Of a DNA stretch of 64,000 nt, positions 52,530 through 63,779 are shown in pieces (the stretch's first letter is position 1; each line of letters begins with the position of its first letter). This DNA is from Cordylochernes scorpioides (taxonomy: Eukaryota; Arthropoda; Arachnida; Pseudoscorpiones; Chernetidae). The DNA lies in contig CP092870.1 of the NCBI GenBank assembly GCA_030710605.1, positions 92,102,924-92,166,923 on the forward strand, given 5' to 3'. Below the pieces are notes generated by a model. The model was not told the DNA's origin and searched no databases. It saw only the letters and a program-made list of their open reading frames with translations. Made by a program: the position numbers and the translations under genes.

Positions 52530-53690
52530 ATTACTAATACTGAATACACTTTTAATTAGACTGTGATTGCTTTAAAAATAATGATATACTGCTTTGCCAT
52601 ACGTAAACTTCCCATTACTGATTGGTTAATAGAAGCAACACAAAGGCCAATCATAGGCCTTAATTCCTAAGTGAAAGTAAAACAACGAAGGTATTGCCAT
52701 ATTAGAGATATGTAGGGGACATGTAAAAATTATTGTTTTGTATTTCTATTTTATCTAAATTTTATTTGCTTTTAAAAATTCATATTTGTTTGTTGCAAAT
52801 ATGCAAAAATTTTATTATCTAATTTATATATTTTTTCTATTTAATTGGATTCATTCTTTTTTTTCTTTTTTTTTTGTTGTCTGAATATAATAACAATAAC
52901 AAGGTATAAACTTAGGGATAACAACAAAACAAAACTTGATTTTGCAAGAAATGTTTATGTGGATTATTGTTAATTAACCACCATAGATATATGTAAATAT
53001 TGAAATAATTGAGATACGTACCTTTAATTTCTTTTACATTTTTATTTCTTTAAAAAAACTTTTGCAAATATTAAATTATTAATATTCACAGTTGCGAAAT
53101 TTACTTCATAAAATATTTGCATACGAGAGAGTAAAATAAACAACCCATATGCAAAAAATGGCAACCAGACGCGCTATTTACCAACAAAGCAGAATCAAAA
53201 CATTTACAACAATGGTCAAAATGTATTAAACTACCTTCACTGAAATATCTTAGAATTGCCTTTTGTTAACTAAACGAATGTTTTCCCTTTTTTTTTCATG
53301 GCGCTAAGGAAGAAAATAGCTGCAATTTACCTTTCCCCATTTTACCCGATACAATATTCATGTTTGTCATTAAAACTTTTCAGAGATTTTTTTTTTTTTT
53401 CAATTTTTAAAAAAATTTCTAACTCTTTAATTGGGTTTTTGCACTTTTTCTATAAATATTGAACAAAGTTTCCCCCCCCCCTAAAAACTTATTTTTTAAC
53501 TTTTATTTAGGAATAATTTTAGATTTTTTCACGCTTCACAAGATTTGTTGATAAACTAAAAATAGATGAAAGAAGATTTAAAAAGATATTTGCATCCTAT
53601 TATTGTGTAAATTTCACCCATTTTTGGTACTTGGGTTTTCTTTTATAAAATTCGTCAAAATACTATCTTTTCAAACTTCATTTTTAACTT
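52530..53690. other. unassigned AT-rich interval
   Basis: Homopolymer T runs are near 52870 and 53385, with C10 at about 53471. No gene recognised. Confidence 0.4.
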
Positions 53691-53699
53691 GGATGATTG

Positions 53700-54240
53700 A
53701 AAATATACTAATAAACAAATCTAAAGGAAGTTTTACCTTTTACCATGTATAAAGAGATTCAGACACAATAACTCTGATCATAATAACTTTCATCCCATCA
53801 TACTTCATCCCTAAGGTTAGAAATAATCGCTATTTCTCCTTAAAATAAATTTCGATTTTTCGTTCAAAAGAAACATTCGCGGTATAATTGCAATTTTGGT
53901 TTTACAATAACTCTGAAGTCGACAATACAAATGTTCGGCCAAATTGGACGCTTTAGAGAGGTTGAACGCCTTGTAGAAATAGGTAAAATGAACGTACTAA
54001 TACACTCATTAACAAAGCCTAAGGAGGTGGAAAGTCTTTGATATCGCCGGTCGTCTTTTCTTTTTTTTTTGAAGAAGAAGAAGAAAAAAAAAAAAAAAGA
54101 AGACAGAGGTAATTTTGGTAACACTTGGTTATCTCGTGTCATCAATAAAGGTTACTGTTTATCAAATATCTTTCAGGGTTATTGTCTGAACATATATATG
54201 CAAAAAAGGTACAACTTCCTTAAGTTGTGTATATGAGTGT
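53700..54240. mobile_element. family G MITE interrupted by a family D repeat
   Basis: Family G sequence runs 53710-53777 and resumes at 53904. The inserted family D copy (about 53778-53903) is flanked by ACAATAACTCTGA at 53765-53777 and 53904-53916. That is up to 13 bp of target duplication, although part could be shared family D end. The right G terminus is near 54240. Confidence 0.7.
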
Positions 54241-54249
54241 ATTATAGTA

Positions 54250-55080
54250 GATATATAAAATATATTTTATATAATGCGCTTTGGTTATAATTTCATTGTT
54301 CTAATAACCTTTTTATCCCCAGAATTAATTTTAGAAATATTTCTTTCATATTAAGATAACATCACACAAACAACATGCTCTCAATGAATACACTTTAAGG
54401 TCTCGTCTGATAAAAATTCTTAATTAAATTATCAGAATTCATAAAGTTCCTTATAAAATATATGTCTTCGCATATTTCTTTTAAATCACACATTCAAATA
54501 TAAATAAATATTTCTAAATTTCCAAATATATTTTAAGTATAATATACCTTAGTTTATTATATTAATTATATCGTTGTTTTTTATTATAATATTATTTTTA
54601 AAATTAAATAATAAATTTAATGATGTTGGTTAAATTAATTTTATAGAATTTCTTTAATAATTAATTTGATTAACACACACCTCTATAGAATATTTTAATT
54701 TATAAAAATAGAAAGATGAAATGGTTCGAAATGTTATTATTTAAAATTTGAAGAAAAAAAAATATTTTTTTTTAATTGTAAAAGAAAGGTGTCAACAGGA
54801 ATTATTTTAAAATCAAATTAATTAATTTAATTAGTGAGAGAGGATAATATATTGCATTAACACCTTTTATAAATGACTTATTAATTAAGGTTAATGACAT
54901 TTATTTTAAAATAATATTTACATTTATATATGTAAATATAATTATATATAGCTTTTAAATGGTTGGTTACATATATTATGTAAGTATATATGTATATATG
55001 TGTGCTTATGTATATGTAAGTATATATGTGTATATATTATATTAATATATGATTTTAATATAGAATTTTAATTAAATTAT
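54250..55080. other. unassigned very AT-rich interval
   Basis: No gene or repeat boundary recognised. Confidence 0.4.
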
Positions 55081-55119
55081 TATAAAAGAAGGGGCAACGC
55101 CTACTCCTATGATTGAATT

Positions 55120-55290
55120 ATAAAGATAAAAGTCACCTCTCCCGTCAAAATAGACGTCAATTCCAGACGCCATCTTTGTCACCGACCCGAGGCCGCTAGT
55201 TAGTGGTGAAGGTCAATAGATGGCGTCTGGCTTTGACGTCTATTTTGACGGGAGAGGCGACCTTTATCTTTATAGTTCGATGTCCCCTTC
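55120..55290. repeat. family B foldback, near-perfect ends
   Basis: ATAAAGATAAAAGTCACCTC and TCCCGTCAAAATAGACGTCA are inverted at 55215-55285. The centre keeps TTTGTCACCGACCCGAGG but no hammerhead. Confidence 0.8.
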
Positions 55291-55309
55291 CGGCAAAATA
55301 CCTATCTAT

Positions 55310-55850
55310 ATACTCATATGATTGATGTTTATAGAAATTAAATCCGGTAAACTTTCACTTGTTATAGAATGGGGGGAAAGAAAACATTTATAGAGTATGA
55401 AATCATTATATTAAACTTGATTATAGATTGCAAAGATAGAGGCTGCTCCTGACCGGAATTCATAGGTATTTAAAATACAACAACAACAACAAAAGCCTTT
55501 ATTGAGGACCTCTCGTCCTATAAAGGATTCGCGAGTTTACAGAGTAATTGAAGAGAAGAGAACTAAGAATACAGAGATATATGTAGTAGGTATAGTATAG
55601 TATTTTCTACACTGTGACTATATACAACAGCAGCAACAAGCCTTTTACTGGAATCAAAGTCTCATACAGGATTCGTCATTCTAATCCTGACAAAGATTAT
55701 TTGCATATAATTATTTACATCAATTAGATTATGTATATAGCTTCCCTTTCTCTTCAGCCGTCTTCCAAAATTTGAACAACGCAAACGCTCCAGCTCTGTT
55801 TCTCACCACCTCATTCAACAGGAGCTCTAAAGGTAGGTATTTAAAATAAA
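55310..55850. other. unassigned interval with a duplicated block
   Basis: CAACAACAACAACAAAAGCC with CTATAAAGGATTCGCGAG (55480) and CAACAGCAGCAACAAGCC with CATACAGGATTCGTCATT (55626) are diverged copies of one repeat about 146 bp apart. Confidence 0.45.
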
Positions 55851-55881
55851 GATACTTCGGGGAGTAAATATTTTTCATTGT

Positions 55882-55922
55882 CTCTACGTTTCGACAAAAA
55901 AATCTTTTGTCTTCCTCAGGAG
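55882..55922 (-). ncRNA. hammerhead-like motif, short stem I
   Basis: On the minus strand: CTGAGGA (55919-55913, fits CUGANGA), a strong stem II GACAAAA/TTTTGTC (55912-55893), GAAA (55892-55889), self-complementary ACGT (55889-55886) and A17 (55885). Stem I is only CTC/GAG. The core is complete, but the short stem I makes activity uncertain. Confidence 0.6.
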
Positions 55923-56039
55923 CGAACAAAAATTAAAACATTTGGCAAAGCGTTAAAAATTATTCTCTTGATTAAATTTATACGGAACAATTTTATTGTA
56001 TTAGCAATTAAGTGAAATAGTGGCGTCTCTTCTAAACCT

Positions 56040-56336
56040 TTCAACTTATCGTTTAATACAATCCAGACCTAAAGAACCCGTCACCAGAGAACATTCATAC
56101 CCACTCCCGGCCATCTTAAAAAGAACACACCTAGGAACATCAACCACGACATCAGGGCATGGATCAAGCCGACATGGTCAGAATTAAACAAGTCCCTGAT
56201 TCAACATGTCCACACTGCCAAGACCAAACCTTGGGGAATGTCCCATCATTCCAACTACAGTGATTCCAAACGGCTCCACTTCATGGACTGTCAACACCAC
56301 TGTCCTGTTGAATCTACCAAGAAACAAACCAGTATA
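56040..56336. other. sequence preceding the VNTR
   Basis: Less AT-rich, with no domain I can identify. CCACACTGCCAAGACCAA and CTGTTGAATCTACCAAGAAA lead into the first repeat unit. Confidence 0.4.
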
Positions 56337-56752
56337 TAGACACTCGGTGAACTGGTTTACTAAGGCTACCAAGAAGCAAACCGGTCTGGAAACACTTGGT
56401 GAACGAGTTCACTAAGGCTTCCAAGAAACAAACCGGCCTGGAAACACTTGGTGAACTAGTTCACTAAGGCTACCAAGAAACAAACCGGCCTGGAAACACT
56501 TGGTGAACTGGTTCACTAAGGCTACCAAGAAACAAACCGGCCTGGAAACACTTGGTGAACTAGTTCACTAAGGCTTCCAAGAAACAAACCGGCCTGGAAA
56601 CACTTGGTGAACTAGTTCACTAAGGCTACCAAGAAACAAACCGGCCTGGAAACACTTGGTGAACTGGTTCACTAAGTCTACCAAGAAACAAACCGGCCTG
56701 AAAACACTTGGTGAACTGGTTTACTAAGGCTACCAAGAAACAAACCGGCCTG
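56337..56752. repeat. 52-bp tandem array, about 8 units
   Basis: The unit contains GAAACACTTGGTGAACTGG, ACTAAGGCTACCAAGAAACA and CCGGCCTG. It repeats at exactly 52 bp from 56389 to 56753. Confidence 0.95.
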
Positions 56753-58255
56753 GAAACACTTGGTGAACTGGTTTACTAAGACTACCAAGACATAAACCAC
56801 AGCACAGCCCGGGTAGTTGGCGATCTATGGATACACTCCAGGAGCCTGGGTTACCAATAAGTAACTACTGATACTATATTTTTACCGGCCTAGAGATACA
56901 TGGTGAACTGGTTTACTAAGACTACCAAGACATAAACCACAGCACAGCCCGGGTAGTTGGCGATCTATGGATACACTCCAGGAGCCTGGGTTACCAATAA
57001 GTAACTACTGATACTATATTTTTACCGGCCTAGAGATACATGGTGAACTGGTTTACTAAGACTACCAAGACATAAACCACAGTACAGCCCGGGTAGTTGG
57101 CGATCTATGGATACACTCCAGGAGCCTGGGTTACCAATAAGTAACTACTGATACTATATTTTTACCGGCCTAGAGATACATGGTGAACTGGTTTACTAAG
57201 ACTACCAAGACATAAACCACAGTACAGCCCGGGTAGTTGGCGATCTATGGATACACTCCAGGAGCCTGGGTTACCAATAAGTAACTACTGATACTATATT
57301 TTTACCGGCCTAGAGATACATGGTGAACTGGTTTACTAAGACTACCAAGACATAAACCACAGTACAGCCCGGGTAGTTGGCGATCTATGGATACACTCCA
57401 GGAGCCTGGGTTACCAATAAGTAACTACTGATACTATATTTTTACCGGCCTAGAGATACATGGTGAACTGGTTTACTAAGGCTACCAAGACCTAAACCAC
57501 AGTACAGCCCGGGTAGTTGGCGATCTATGGATACACTCCAGGAGCCTGGGTTACCAATAAGTAACTACTGATACTATATTTTTACCGGCCTAGAGATACA
57601 TGGTGAACTGGTTTACTAAGACTACCAAGACATAAACCACAGTACAGCCCGGGTAGTTGGCGATCTATGGATACACTCCAGGAGCCTGGGTTACCAATAA
57701 GTAACTACTGATACTATATTTTTACCGGCCTATAGACACATGGTGAACTGGTTTACTAAGGCTACCAAGACATAAACCACAGTACAGCCCGGGTAGTTGG
57801 CGATCTATGGATACACTCCAGGAGCCTGGGTTACCAATAAGTAACTACTGATACTATATTTTTACCGGCCTATAGACACATGGTGAACTGGTTTACTAAG
57901 GCTACCAAGACATAAACCACAGGACAGTCCAGGTAGTTGGCGATCTATGGATACACTCCAGGAGCCTGGGTTACCAATAAGTAACTACTGATACTATATT
58001 TTTACCGGCCTAGAGATACATGGTGAACTGGTTTACTAAGACTACCAAGACATAAACCACAGGACAGTCCAGGTAGTTGGCGATCTATGGATACACTCCA
58101 GGAGCCTGGGTTACCAATAAGTAACTACTGATACTATATTTTTACCGGCCTAGAGATACATGGTGAACTGGTTTACTAAGGCTACCAAGACATAAACCAC
58201 AGGACAGCCCGGGTAGTTGGCTATCTATGGATACACTCCAGGAGTTACCTAGGTT
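56751..58255. repeat. 140-bp tandem array, about 11 units
   Basis: The unit starts CCTAGAGATACATGGTGAAC and repeats at 140 bp (56751, 56891, and so on to 58151). It equals the 52-bp unit plus 88 bp containing CCCGGGTAGTTGGCGATCTA and GAGCCTGGGTTACCAATAAG. Units are nearly identical. The last one breaks down near 58240. Confidence 0.95.
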
Positions 58256-58259
58256 AATT

Positions 58260-58900
58260 ACATAGTTTTTACTTCTACTTCTCGAAACTCAACATTGAAA
58301 AAAGATATAAAAGCAGATTTTTAAATGAAGCGTAAATTCACTTTTATTGTTATGAAGAAATAAAGGCTAAGAGAGATAAACCAAAGGTAATTTGAAGGAC
58401 AATTTATTGTAATAAAGTATCTTTAGACATTTTTCTATTATATACCATTTCTATTTTGAAATAGAACAAAAAGATCTGTTTTCACCCATTCTAACACAAG
58501 AACTGTGAGAGAAGTATACACAAACCTCATTGAATGAAGAGAAATGTATTTTAAGAAAATAAACCTCTCCAAACGATCAATTCCAAAGCAGAAGAAACCA
58601 CTATTTATTCTGTGGGTCATATTTAGTTGGCAAGTTTCTTCTGGAAATAAATGGATCGAAACACCCCTCGGCTGCCCATTAAATACTTGATTGATGGCTC
58701 CAGGATACCTGTTCTTCTACCAGATTTGTCTAATTATATTCGTTTCTCTCCTGAAAAACAAAAGATTGAAGAGAAAATCAATATATTGATGATAAAGGTT
58801 GATCCTGGAGGCGCGCAACTTATAATTGTTTTAATTAAAGATTTTATTCTGTGTGTGCAAGGTGTCATTTTTATAACAACCACACATCATTGTTTATTCT
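58260..58900. other. unassigned interval
   Basis: A 101-codon + strand frame (58651-58956) has no recognisable domain and runs into family D repeat sequence, so I do not call it a gene. Confidence 0.4.
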
Positions 58901-58904
58901 ATAT

Positions 58905-59255
58905 ATCTATATGTAAAACGACATTTGAAATACTATCCCGTATGTGTTTCTTTTGAACGAAAATTCAAAATTTATTTCAAGGAGAAATAACGATTATTTC
59001 TAACCTTTGGGATGAGGTATGAAAGGGTGAATTGTGAAGAGTAATGATAAACGGAAAAATAAAAGTGTCCAGGGATTGGAATTTATCATTACTCTTCACA
59101 TTTCATCCTTTCATACCTCATCCAAAAGGTTAGAAATAATCGTTATTTCTCCATGAAATAAATTTTGATTTTTCCTTGAAAAGAAACACATGCGGGATAG
59201 TATTTCAAATGTCGTTTTACAATCATAAGCCGCATTATATTATATTGTATATCTA
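58905..59255. repeat. large family D foldback
   Basis: Arms with AACGATTATTTCTAACCTTT, GATGAGGTATGAAAGGGTGA and their complements are inverted around 59075. The centre retains ACGGAAAAATAAAAGTGTCC and AGGGATTGG, the collapsed remains of the tRNA-like insert seen at 47.5 kb. Confidence 0.8.
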
Positions 59256-59411
59256 TATGTATTAAAATTGACACCTCTCCTTTTGAAATTCAATTGAAAG
59301 AATGTATTTTGGCTTATCCATCCACACATAGAGAACAAATCAAAATGGTGGTAATAAAGAATAAGTCACAATACCAGTATTGGCAAATTAAGACAAAAAG
59401 CCAACAACCAA

Positions 59412-59450
59412 TATACCATGGTATCAGGCTATGGCACTCATCAGTACAGG
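59412..59450 (-). pseudogene. decayed family B hammerhead
   Basis: The minus strand keeps CTGATGA (59444-59438) and ACCATGGT (59422-59415), but GAAA is GATA and stem II no longer pairs well. Probably inactive. Confidence 0.55.
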
Positions 59451-59514
59451 GACGGCTTTGATTTCATAACATTCTATGAGAGAAGTTATGAAATGGATCT
59501 AATGGGCTATAAAT

Positions 59515-59751
59515 AAATATTTAATTATAAAGACATATATTGGATCAAAATATAATTTATTTTACCAATATTTCAGTTGGCTGAACGCCAACCTTTATCA
59601 AGGTGTTATAACATGACACACTTTAAAATGTTATAATAACTTGATAAAGGTTGGCGTTCAGCCAACTGATATATTGGTAAAATAAATTATATTTTGATCC
59701 ATTATATGCCTTTTTAATTAAATATTTATTTATAGATTGCTCTATTTTCAA

Positions 59752-59760
<9 letters not shown>
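59515..59760. repeat. family E foldback
   Basis: ATATTGGATCAAAATATAAT, CAGTTGGCTGAACGCCAACC and ATCAAGGTG are inverted about 59625. The right side ends ATAGATTGCTCTATTTTCAA next to a TA run, the terminus shared with family A. Confidence 0.8.
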
Positions 59761-59782
<22 letters not shown>

Positions 59783-59836
59783 GTGTAGAAAAATATAAAA
59801 TTTCATTTATATTTAAATACACATTTTCCAGATATA

Positions 59837-60002
59837 CAGTAAACCAGATATATACCAAACCCTAATGGACTGAACCTTTAGTTCACTATAACCATGGTTT
59901 ATTATAGCCATAGTTCACTGTATTATAAAATGGGGATTGTTTCAGGTTTGTTATAAGGGAAGATTCGCTATATCCCTGGTTCGTTTTAGTGGGGTTTTAC
60001 TG
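59837..60002. mobile_element. pogo-type MITE
   Basis: CAGTAAACCAGATATATACC on the left and GTTCGTTTTAGTGGGGTTTT with ACTG on the right form imperfect inverted ends beside TA. The internal CATGGTTTATTATAGCCATA is shared with 33.2 kb. Confidence 0.7.
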
Positions 60003-60099
60003 TATAATAAAAAAATATTCAAAATCAATGATTCAAATTCAAAAATGAATAATTTCATCAAAGGATTTATTTAATTTCACATAGATGGAATTTTATATA

Positions 60100-60360
60100 G
60101 GTAGCGTACGTCTAATTTGGACGTTTAATTCGACAGTAGAGGCGAACTTTGCTTTTATCGATTATTTTTATATATTAATATGAATTATTTTATTAAATTG
60201 GCGAAACCGCTGGGAGGGTTTACCACTGATGAGCCAGGCCCTCCCATTTATTTTGCCATTGCAGTAAGGACAGTAGAAATTGTTTACTTTTAAAAAGAAT
60301 CATACGCGTCTATAATAGTTTCGAATTTTGATAACAGATGGCGCGCTAATGAATCATAAT
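60100..60360. repeat. family B end and family C copy
   Basis: 60100-60160 has GTCTAATTTGGACGTTTAAT and CAGTAGAGGCGAACTTTG. 60190-60345 is a family C copy: TTGGCGAAACCGCTGGGAGG, CACTGATGAGCCAGG, CAGTAAGGACAGTAGAAATT, ACAGATGGCGCGCTAATG. Confidence 0.7.
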
Positions 60361-60599
60361 GAATTATTTTGTTAATGTATTCTGTGTATTATATAGGGTG
60401 TTATCTGACATACACGCTTGATTGCTCCTTATTCTGTAATGGAACATATTAACGGTGTATGGGAATAGTTAGATTCTATTAGGTTCAACAGCTTTAGGCC
60501 TAATTATTCTTGAAAGTTCTGTCGTAGATGGTTTGTTAATGATGGATAGTATTAGGCTTATGGTAAAACTTTAGAATCCTTCTAAACCCGTTCGACATA

Positions 60600-60930
60600 A
60601 TACTCTAGTAATACATATTTATCAAAATTCGAAACTATTTTAAAGGCGTAAGATTCTTTTTGATATTAAACAATTTCTACTGCCCTTACTGCAATGGAAA
60701 AATTAATGAGAGGGCCTGGCTCATCAGTGGTGAACCCTCTCAGCGGTTTCGCCAGTTTAATCTACCATACCGCTGTTATATTGCATTTTTGTAACTTCCT
60801 TTTATAGTGATACTGTTGGTAGACTCTTGGAATGGGTATTTTAGAAGAACTATGGACATAAGCTTTTAGAACAGTAGAATTACATACATTTATAAATATA
60901 TAATATGCTTCGAGCAATCGCTCTTCCGCA
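60600..60930. repeat. family C copy
   Basis: It carries CAATTTCTACTGCCCTTACT, TCATCAGTGGTGAACCC, CGGTTTCGCCAGTTTAATC and CTATGGACATAAGCTTTTAG, in the order seen in the 17.5-kb copy. Confidence 0.75.
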
Positions 60931-61054
60931 AATATCAAATTGTTTCTTTTATTTATCCATATACATATACATATTTATCCCTGCCTTTATAATTTAATAA
61001 AATCAATAAGCAATCCAAGATCAGGTCTCTTTTAACTTTTTTTTTTTTAATTCT

Positions 61055-61095
61055 CAAGCTTTCGGGGCACTATGCTCTTTCACAGAAGACCTAGA
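61055..61095 (-). repeat. family F fragment
   Basis: The minus strand reads TCTGTGAAAGAGCATAGTG, then CCCCGAAAGCTTGAG. Confidence 0.5.
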
Positions 61096-61143
61096 GGCAC
61101 CACTTTCCAGCCAATTATATACACGTATAATTATTAGATAACA

Positions 61144-61318
61144 AAAGGCATATATTGGATTTAATAAAAGATTTATTTTGCTAATATTTCATAAATGTAA
61201 TGCCTCGATAAAGGTTGGCGTTCAGCCAGCCGAAATATTGGCAAAATAAATATTTTATTAAATCCAATATATGCCTTTTATTATCTAATGAATTAAGTAT
61301 GGATTGCTCTATTTTCAA
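61144..61318. repeat. family E foldback
   Basis: GGCATATATTGGATTTAATA and its inverse at about 61240-61279 flank GATAAAGGTTGGCGTTCAGC. It ends with ATGGATTGCTCTATTTTC. Confidence 0.75.
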
Positions 61319-61544
61319 AACGTATAATTATATATTGGCCCGAAATCTTGAAAAAAAAAAAAATAGTTCAAAGAGATTTGACCCTGGATTGTTTGTTGAT
61401 TTTGCTAGTGCTCTAGGTTACTATACTTATATATTTTGTCTCAGGTGTTTACAGGTGTCGAGTCACCTTGTCCTGGTTATTTAAATATGGTGGAGTAGAG
61501 AAATTTATTTAGCATTCATGTAATTATACGATAACAATGGGCGT

Positions 61545-61745
61545 TATTGTAATTAACACAAAGCAATAACGCGCCATCTATACATATAAAATGAAAGGAT
61601 TTAAAAGCACGAATGTTTCTTTTATACATAATACAAACTTCTACTGCCCTTACTGCGATGAAAAATATATATTGGGAGATCTTGGCTAATCAGTGGTGAA
61701 CCCTCCCAGCGGTTTCGCCAATTTAATCCACCAGACCGTGTAATT
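61545..61745. repeat. family C copy
   Basis: It carries ACGCGCCATCTATACATATA, AACTTCTACTGCCCTTACTG, AATCAGTGGTGAACCC and GGTTTCGCCAATTTAATCC. Confidence 0.75.
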
Positions 61746-61887
61746 GCATATATTCATAGTTTAATTAAAAAGAAAACTATGAATGTATACAATTTGAAGT
61801 CAGAGTTAGGATTTTCCCAACATGTCTGTAAAAAGGAGGAGACAGACTCTCATGTCCACGACTTGTACCTCAACAAGATACACGTGA

Positions 61888-62400
61888 CATTGTGTAATGA
61901 CACAAGCGATAATTAAAATAAATGGCTATAGGTCTAGTGTTCAATAGTTCCTATGGTATTTATGGTGTACCTTTCCTGATATTCAAACATTTATAGCTGC
62001 CATTGAAAAAAGATATTTTATATAGGCTCAGTGTTGAATTGTTGCTATGGTATTTATAATGTCCTTCGAGATTTTTGACCATTTCAATCTTCCATTGGTT
62101 AGAGATTCTTTATATAGGTCTAGTGCACAATGGTTTCTATGGAATTTATGTTTTACCTTTAGGGATAATTGACTATTTGTTCCTACCATGGTTAGAATCC
62201 TTCATAGAAGTTCAGTTTCCAATTGTTGCTATGGTATTTATGGTGTCCCTTTCCTGATATTTGACCATTTGTACCTAACATTGGATAGTGGTCCTTTATA
62301 ATAGGTTCGGTGTATAATTGTTGCTATGATATTTATAATGTCTTTTAGAGTTATTGATCATTTGACATTGTGTAATGACACAAGGGATAATATAAAAAAT
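61888..62400. repeat. degenerate tandem of about 90 bp, flanked by a direct repeat
   Basis: About five diverged units share TATAGGTCTAGTG-, TTGCTATGGTATTTAT- and CCTGATATTTGACCATTT-like blocks. GACATTGTGTAATGACACAA occurs at 61888 and 62364, about 476 bp apart, bracketing the array. Confidence 0.7.
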
Positions 62401-62404
62401 AGTT

Positions 62405-63310
62405 TAAGAAATACCTAAAATGAGAATAGCAAAATTTCCAAGAAATGTGCGTATTTTAGAAGGAATCTAACCTGAGTAAACACTATAATTTAAGAGAGAT
62501 ATACACGTAAACTTGTAAATTTGTAAATTTGAGTATTATTTTTTGATAGAGATGAAATAAAATAAAAATAACTTTAGTAAAAAAAAATATTTTTCAAAAT
62601 TTATATTCAAATGTTCGCTTGGTATATAGTAATTTCGTCCATTAATATAAAAAAAATCTATATTTCGAAATTTTCATAGAAAATCGTAAAAAAAAAAAGA
62701 AATTAATCATCGTTTTTTTTTATTTATTTCATTAAAATAATAATATTTTCTTAATTAATTTTTTTAAAACAATAAGCCATAATTATTTCTCGAAATAAAT
62801 TTAGGGCTTTCAATGATAATTAAAATATTTTTTTAAATGTTAAGCGCGCATTCCCAAAGGCGCTAATCCCAAACAATTCACAGAAACACAAGAGAGAAAA
62901 ATTCCACTTAATTACCAAACGACTGGTAGTGACAAGACCTCGGGCTAGCAACTCACAAAAAGTGCGACTTTTCTCAAACTTTTTTCCCCAAATGACTCAA
63001 ATAATGGAATAATGGTAAGTTAAACGCATTCCTTTTTTTACCGAGCTTATATCAAATATAGGTCGTGAATATTAATGGTAAATTTTATAATAAGTTTTCT
63101 TGCTTATAATTTAGTGATTTTTAAGTGAAAAATATAAGTCAATCAATTTTCGAATTAATGAAAATACCTATATCTATATTGTCATAGAATAATCTGTGAT
63201 GGTTTACTCTGTGAATCATCATCAGTCACGTGATTATATTCGGTATTTTATTTGGAAATAGTTTATCGCAATGATAGAGGTTGTCTGGCCGGCATTCATA
63301 GTTATTTATA
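62405..63310. other. unassigned AT-rich interval
   Basis: No gene or repeat recognised. Confidence 0.4.
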
Positions 63311-63316
63311 TCAATA

Positions 63317-63752
63317 TCTATATATATAATTGCCTTATTCTGTCTGAAGCTCACGGATAGAATGCGCGCCCATTGGCTGCCGGCGAACACGTGTCCTCCC
63401 TGCCCCCCTCTAGACAACCCTGTTATCAGCTGTGTGATACATACACCTGTCTATAGCGGCCACTCTAGACAACCCTGTTATCAGCTGTGTGATACATCCA
63501 CCTGTCTATACAGACCACCCTGTCTATAGCGGTCACCTTAGGCAACCCTGTTATCATTAGTGTGTTACATTCACCTGTCTATACAGACCACCCTGTCTAT
63601 AGCGGCCACCTTAGGCAACCCTGTTATCAGCAGTGTGATACATACACCTGTCTATACAGACCACCCTGTCTATAGCGACCACCCAAGACAACGTTTTTAA
63701 AATATATTCGCACTCGGGTAAAACCGGGGCGTTGCCCGGGCCATTCGTCTAG
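63317..63752 (+). mobile_element. Helitron-like element with internal minisatellite
   Basis: It begins TCTATATATATAATTGCC and ends CATTCGTCTAG followed by T, with the hairpin CCGGGGC GTT GCCCGG just upstream. The interior (63395-63690) is about four units of roughly 55-73 bp containing CAACCCTGTTATCA and CACCTGTCTATA. Non-autonomous. Confidence 0.75.
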
Positions 63753-63779
63753 TAAATTATAATTGTAAATGAACAAACC

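Noticed and set aside
58651..58956. 101-codon + strand frame
   Set aside because: Its 3' part lies in family D repeat sequence and no domain is visible.
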